Source: CAZTLI01 sp964614375 (GTDB lineage Bacteria > Chloroflexota > Anaerolineae > Aggregatilineales > Phototrophicaceae). From it: a stretch of DNA of 10,298 nt. A program made the position numbers and the translations under genes. This document shows, piece by piece, positions 7,010-10,298 of this stretch; the first letter of the stretch is position 1, and every line of letters begins with the position of its first letter. The notes beneath the pieces are model-generated. The model was not told where the DNA came from. It ran no database searches and saw only the letters and a list, made by a program, of their open reading frames with translations. The stretch covers positions 1-10,298 of the forward strand of contig CAZTLI010000169.1 in the NCBI GenBank assembly GCA_964614375.1, given 5' to 3'.

Positions 7010-7441
7010 TTAACCCGCACGAATTTCTTGTTCTTGTTTTTCCAGATGTTCGATTAATTTCTGGATGAGTAGTTCTTGTGCGTTGGGGCCAGTATCCGGT
7101 TCAATCAAAATGACAATCTGGTCTGGCGATCCATCACGAATGGGCATTTGCCACGCATTGGCTTCGGGTAGGGTATCGGGTAGCGGGGGCGGTGCTTCGG
7201 TCTTTAGCTCATTTTGCTCATTGGCAAATTCCGCGATAAGGGTTGCAGAGGCATCCACTTTTAGGACTTCGCGCACCCGTTGGGCTGGTGTGGATTGCAC
7301 AGGCATTGTGATGGGTTTGGGTGTACGCAATAACCGAACACGTCGCAGAATTGACAGGAACGCGATAAGACCAACCAACGCCGAGAGAAATCCTAACGCG
7401 GCTAAAGCGAATACAGCGAGTTGTCCAATGGCTGCCTGCAT
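7010..7441 (-). CDS. Single-pass membrane-anchored protein of unknown function
   Basis: 143 residues. One long hydrophobic N-terminal helix (about 5-32) is followed by R33-R-V-R, so the remainder is probably cytoplasmic. The tail has a low-complexity Pro/Thr region (about 40-55), a Pro-rich turn (84-92), a short strand-like I-V-I-L-I-E (109-114) and a C-terminal charged helix rich in Glu/Gln/Lys (about 119-140) that could form a coiled coil. No catalytic motif is visible and I do not recognise a family. The ATG at 7441 is preceded by GGA about 9 nt upstream. A good sigma-70-type promoter lies about 50 bp upstream. It is probably first gene of a two-gene unit with the small membrane protein. 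Confidence 0.7.
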   Translation of the reverse strand: MQAAIGQLAVFALAALGFLSALVGLIAFLSILRRVRLLRTPKPITMPVQSTPAQRVREVLKVDASATLIAEFANEQNELKTEAPPPLPDTLPEANAWQMPIRDGSPDQIVILIEPDTGPNAQELLIQKLIEHLEKQEQEIRAG

Positions 7442-7491
7442 GAAGATTGATCCAGCACCTTAGAACAAATATGCACGTTTAATGTCCTTCC

Positions 7492-7520
7492 ATTGTATTT
7501 TGGGGGTGAATTTTCCTCAA
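7492..7520 (-). promoter_or_regulatory. Sigma-70-type promoter for the two small membrane-protein genes
   Basis: On the minus strand TTGAGG (7515-7520, 4/6) and TACAAT (7492-7497, 5/6) have the optimal 17-bp spacer. The transcript would start near 7485, leaving a leader of about 44 nt to the ATG at 7441. The rest of the 213-bp gap (7442-7654) shows no gene, only the glnS terminator. Confidence 0.5.
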
Positions 7521-7597
7521 TTAACAATATGTTGGAAGATAGTTTGATTTCGGTACGGATCATGCGATTTCGGGCAGTTTTGCGGCGTAAGTGAAAC

Positions 7598-7624
7598 AAA
7601 AAAACAGGGAAACACTATCCCTGT
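7598..7624 (-). terminator. Rho-independent terminator of glnS
   Basis: On the minus strand a 7-bp perfect stem (ACAGGGA / TCCCTGT, bases 7604-7610 with 7618-7624, 7-nt loop) is followed directly by a run of seven T. It lies about 30 bp past the glnS stop codon and would separate glnS from the small membrane-protein unit. Confidence 0.9.
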
Positions 7625-7654
7625 TCTTACGCTTCTACAACATCAGGCTGTCCC

Positions 7655-9340
7655 TTATGACTGCTTTTGGATTCTTGCCCACTCGTCGCGCAGGGTGACG
7701 ATACGATTAAAGACGGGATGCCTATCGCTCGTGTCGGGGTCTACAGAGAAATAGCCTAACCGTTCAAATTGATAACGTTCACCCGGTTTAGCAGCTTTCA
7801 CACCGGGTTCTAATTTGCAGTTTGTCAGGATTTCTTGCGAATCTGGATTGATGAAATCGGTAAAATCCTGCCCCTCCACGCTTTCATTGGGATTAGGCAC
7901 CGTAAATAGGCGATTATACAGCCGTACTTCGCAATCTATAGCATGGTCAGCGGAAACCCAGTGCATCGTCGCCTTGACTTTGCGTCCATCAGGTGCATAG
8001 CCGCCTTTGGTTTCAGGATCATAGGTGCAGTGCAGTTCAACGATAGTACCATTTTCGTCTTTAGTCACGTCTTCGCATTTGATGAAATAGGCTGACCGTA
8101 ACCGTACTTCGCGTCCCGGAGACAGCCGGTAGAATTTCTTTGGCGCGTCTTCCATGAAATCTTCCTGCTCGATGTAAATCACCTTCGAGAAGGGGACAAG
8201 CCGTGTGCCTTCATCGGGGTTTTCCGGGTTGTTGACCGCCTCAAACATTTCGACCTGATCGTCGGGATAATTGTCGATGACCACCCGCAGCGGACGCAGG
8301 ACACCCATTACACGCGGGGCGCGTTTGTTGAGGTCTTCGCGGACGAAATATTCCAGCATCTCAATTTCGTTCATACTGTTGCTTTTGCTCACACCGACCC
8401 GATCCAGGAAGTTGCGAATCGCTTCGGGTGTATAACCCCGCCTGCGGATGCCTGAAATCGTCGGCATTCGGGGGTCATCCCAGCCATTGACATAACCTTC
8501 TTTGACGAGGCGTATCAACCGGCGCTTGCTCAAAAGGGTATAGGTCAGGTTTAGTCGCGCGAATTCAATTTGCTGCGGATGATAAATCTCTAAATTATCC
8601 AGATACCAGTCGTAAAGCGGACGATGGTCTTCAAATTCCAGTGTGCAAAGCGAGTGGGTGATGCCTTCTATCGAGTCGGACTGACCGTGTGCAAAATCAT
8701 AGGTGGGGTAGATGCACCATGTGGTGCCCGTGCGTGGATGTTCGGCGTGCAGGATGCGATACATAACAGGATCACGCAGATTGATGTTTGGCGCTGCCAT
8801 GTCGATTTTCGCGCGCAGGACGCACGTCCCATCTTCAAAGTCGCCATTTTTCATCTGCTCGAACAGGGCTAAATTTTCCGCCGCCGTGCGGGTGCGATAT
8901 GGGCTATCTTTGCCGGGTGTGGTCAGTGTGCCGCGATATTCGCGGATTTCGTCGGCACTCAGATGATCGACATAGGCTTTGCCCTCTTTTATCAGTTGCA
9001 CAGCGAATTCATAGAGCTGCTGAAAATAATCGGACGCATACAGCGGTTCGCCTTCCCACTCATACCCTAACCAGCGGATGTCTTCAATCATCGAGTCGAT
9101 ATACTCTTGCTCTTCTTTGACCGGGTTGGTGTCGTCAAAGCGCAGGTTGCATTTTCCGCCATATGCCTGGGCAATGCCAAAGTTCAAATGGATGGATTTG
9201 GTATGACCGATATGCAAATAGCCATTGGGTTCGGGCGGGAAGCGTGTGTGAACACGTCCGTCAAATTTGCCTGTTTTTAAGTCTTCGTTGATGATGTCCC
9301 GAATGAAATCTGAACGGACATCCGCATCGCTTGAGGTCAT
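7655..9340 (-). CDS. glnS: Glutaminyl-tRNA synthetase
   Basis: 561 residues, close to the E. coli enzyme. It attaches glutamine to tRNA-Gln in the cytoplasm using ATP. It is a class I synthetase: the HIGH motif is H43-I-G-H in P-P-E-P-N-G-Y-L-H-I-G-H (35-46), and the KMSKS loop reads L269-L-S-K-R (Leu replaces the Met of the usual GlnRS MSKR). R-F-D-D-T-N-P (67-73) and the Y-P-T-Y-D-F-A-H (211-218) stretch are typical of GlnRS over GluRS; the C-terminal half (about 340-550) is the two-barrel anticodon-binding region. The start ATG at 9340 has AGAGG about 10 nt upstream. Its presence implies direct Gln-tRNA-Gln formation, without need for the GatCAB amidotransferase for this tRNA. The tRNA-Gln gene lies about 95 bp upstream, separated by a terminator. 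Confidence 0.97.
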   Translation of the reverse strand: MTSSDADVRSDFIRDIINEDLKTGKFDGRVHTRFPPEPNGYLHIGHTKSIHLNFGIAQAYGGKCNLRFDDTNPVKEEQEYIDSMIEDIRWLGYEWEGEPLYASDYFQQLYEFAVQLIKEGKAYVDHLSADEIREYRGTLTTPGKDSPYRTRTAAENLALFEQMKNGDFEDGTCVLRAKIDMAAPNINLRDPVMYRILHAEHPRTGTTWCIYPTYDFAHGQSDSIEGITHSLCTLEFEDHRPLYDWYLDNLEIYHPQQIEFARLNLTYTLLSKRRLIRLVKEGYVNGWDDPRMPTISGIRRRGYTPEAIRNFLDRVGVSKSNSMNEIEMLEYFVREDLNKRAPRVMGVLRPLRVVIDNYPDDQVEMFEAVNNPENPDEGTRLVPFSKVIYIEQEDFMEDAPKKFYRLSPGREVRLRSAYFIKCEDVTKDENGTIVELHCTYDPETKGGYAPDGRKVKATMHWVSADHAIDCEVRLYNRLFTVPNPNESVEGQDFTDFINPDSQEILTNCKLEPGVKAAKPGERYQFERLGYFSVDPDTSDRHPVFNRIVTLRDEWARIQKQS

Positions 9341-9388
9341 TTTTTACCAGCCTCTTTCTTGTCGTTTGATGGGTGAGTGTAGGCGATG

Positions 9389-9397
9389 ATTATGGCA
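9389..9397 (-). promoter_or_regulatory. Possible extended -10 promoter of glnS
   Basis: On the minus strand TG-C-CATAAT fits an extended -10 element (5/6 to TATAAT plus TGn). No convincing -35 is seen at 16-18 bp, which falls in the preceding terminator. The transcript would have a leader of about 42 nt. A promoter is needed here because the tRNA transcript is terminated just upstream. Confidence 0.3.
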
Positions 9398-9405
9398 TAG
9401 ATAAC

Positions 9406-9431
9406 AAAAAACCCGTAGGGTTGCTACGGGT
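9406..9431 (-). terminator. Rho-independent terminator of the tRNA-Gln gene
   Basis: On the minus strand an 8-bp perfect stem (ACCCGTAG / CTACGGGT, bases 9424-9431 with 9411-9418, 5-nt loop) runs into a T-tract. It starts 4 nt past the tRNA 3' end and 65 bp before the glnS start, so the tRNA is its own short transcript. Confidence 0.9.
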
Positions 9432-9435
9432 CGCA

Positions 9436-9506
9436 CTGGGGGACCTGGATTCGAACCAAGATCGACGGGGCCAGAACCCGTTGTTCTGCCATTGAACTAT
9501 CCCCCA
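9436..9506 (-). tRNA. trnQ: tRNA-Gln (anticodon CUG)
   Basis: A complete 71-nt cloverleaf can be folded by hand: acceptor TGGGGGA/TCCCCCA, D-arm GTTC-AATGGCA-GAAC, anticodon stem ACGGG/CCCGT with loop TTCTGGC (anticodon CTG, reading CAG), a 4-nt variable loop CGAT, T-arm CTTGG-TTCGAAT-CCAGG, and discriminator G. The 3' CCA is not encoded. The weak U1-A72 pair and G73 are known features of bacterial tRNA-Gln. It sits between gltX and glnS on the same strand with its own promoter and terminator. Confidence 0.97.
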
Positions 9507-9519
9507 TTGGAATGGATGT

Positions 9520-9549
9520 ATTCTAACATTCACGTCTGCGATTTATCAA
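9520..9549 (-). promoter_or_regulatory. Strong sigma-70-type promoter of tRNA-Gln
   Basis: On the minus strand TTGATA (9544-9549, 5/6) and TAGAAT (9520-9525, 5/6) with an 18-bp spacer. Transcription would start about 6-7 nt before the mature tRNA 5' end at 9506. The -35 hexamer overlaps the TGA stop codon of gltX (9546-9548). Confidence 0.65.
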
Positions 9550-10298
9550 GCCTCTTTTTCAACCGTGTCGAGGGCGTCAATCGCCAATTGGACGCGCTGC
9601 AACGATTTGATTTTGCCTAAAACCGCCATCGTCTCAAACGTCGGCGGTGATACTGTTTGACCTGTAACAGCGACCCGTAATGCGCCGAAAAGCTGCCCAT
9701 TTTTTACATTCAGGTGCTGTGCTAATGCAATCATAGCGTCGTGCTGACGCTCCACCGTAAAATCGTCTAATTGTGAGAGGGTATTATGAGCTGCCGTGAG
9801 CATCTCCCGTGTAGAGTCAGTATCCATTTTCTTGGGGATGAGCATGTCTGTGGTGGGTGGAGTAAAATCGTTACGGAAGAAAAACCCCGCCATCTCGACC
9901 ACATCATTCAATGACTTAATCCGCACACGAATCAGCGGCACAATTTGCAGCAGCACATCCGCGTTGACTTCTAATCCGGCTTGTTCCAAAATCGGACGCA
10001 GCCGTTTGGCGAGGTCTTCATCAGAGAGATGTTCGCGGATATAGACCCCATTCAGCCAATCGAGCTTTTCAATCGGGTAAGCACTGTTAGCAGGATTGAC
10101 CTGTGTGATGTCAAAGCGTTCGATGGCCTCATCTACGGTGAAGACTTCGCGCTCATCACCAAAGTTCCAGCCAATATTAATCAGGAAATTGACAACCGCT
10201 TCAGGTAAATACCCGGCTTCTTGAAATTCTTTCGCCAACACCAACACCTGACGACCATCCTGCGTGAAACCCGCGTGACGCTTGCTGAGTTTGCCCTT
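9546..10298 (-). CDS. gltX: Glutamyl-tRNA synthetase, C-terminal part (5' truncated by window edge)
   Basis: 250 residues remain, open to the right edge; the first in-frame start-like codon at 10247 is internal and not a true start. Right at the edge is K-L-S-K-R-H (10275-10292 region), the KMSKS-class ATP-binding loop of GluRS. It is followed by the conserved Y-L-P-E-A-V-V-N-F-L-I-N-I-G-W and the stem-contact and C-terminal helical anticodon-binding domain (N-P-A-N-S-A-Y-P-I-E-K-L-D-W-L-N-G). The enzyme charges tRNA-Glu with glutamate; a full protein is about 480-500 residues, so roughly half is present. Since GlnRS is encoded next door, this GluRS may be discriminating (tRNA-Glu only); that is inference. 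Its stop codon overlaps the tRNA-Gln promoter. Confidence 0.95.
   Translation of the reverse strand, partial: KGKLSKRHAGFTQDGRQVLVLAKEFQEAGYLPEAVVNFLINIGWNFGDEREVFTVDEAIERFDITQVNPANSAYPIEKLDWLNGVYIREHLSDEDLAKRLRPILEQAGLEVNADVLLQIVPLIRVRIKSLNDVVEMAGFFFRNDFTPPTTDMLIPKKMDTDSTREMLTAAHNTLSQLDDFTVERQHDAMIALAQHLNVKNGQLFGALRVAVTGQTVSPPTFETMAVLGKIKSLQRVQLAIDALDTVEKEA

Noticed and set aside
7402..7599. A 65-codon minus-strand frame covering the gap upstream of the 143-residue membrane protein.
   Set aside because: It overlaps the true gene in another frame, contains the -35/-10 pair, and shows no motif or ribosome site.

Overview
The window is ordinary bacterial chromosome of roughly 50% GC, tightly packed, with two tRNA-synthetase genes, one tRNA gene and several accessory genes. 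No phage, transposon, CRISPR or plasmid features are visible. The style of the proteins (a long multi-pass kinase with GAF domain, an AlbA_2/HATPase regulator, the GluRS and GlnRS sequences, a small 'EERRR...RLP' membrane protein) suggests a member of the Chloroflexota, perhaps Anaerolineae-like. This is recognition by eye, not a search result.

Layout. (1) 2-562 (+): the 3' part of an uncharacterised gene with a nuclease-fold-like E-I-Q segment and a C-terminal winged helix. (2) 569-4285 (-): a two-gene operon, first an AlbA_2/HATPase_c_4/winged-helix regulator, then a nine-pass membrane histidine kinase. Its likely terminator lies inside the 3' end of the convergent gene (1). (3) 4286-4417: a 132-bp divergent promoter region with a perfect CAAACGTTTG palindrome placed to affect both directions. 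(4) 4418-6690 (+): a three-gene operon with 4-bp gaps: a radical SAM protein with C-terminal cysteines, a small membrane protein of unknown function, and a class I SAM-dependent methyltransferase. (5) 6687-7441 (-): two small membrane proteins of unknown function, behind a recognisable sigma-70-type promoter. (6) 7598-10298 (-): glnS with a textbook terminator, a tRNA-Gln(CUG) with its own promoter and terminator, and the 3' part of gltX, cut by the right window edge at its KMSKS-class motif.

How the parts work together. GluRS, tRNA-Gln and GlnRS form a translation cluster covering Glu/Gln charging. The radical SAM, membrane protein and methyltransferase genes look like one SAM-consuming modification pathway acting at or near the membrane, with an unknown substrate. 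This is the best candidate for an undescribed system here. The divergent regulator-kinase operon may sense a membrane signal and could control the neighbouring operon through the shared palindrome, but nothing in the sequence proves that link. There is no gene-free stretch longer than 300 bases; the longest is 7442-7654, which holds a promoter and the glnS terminator.
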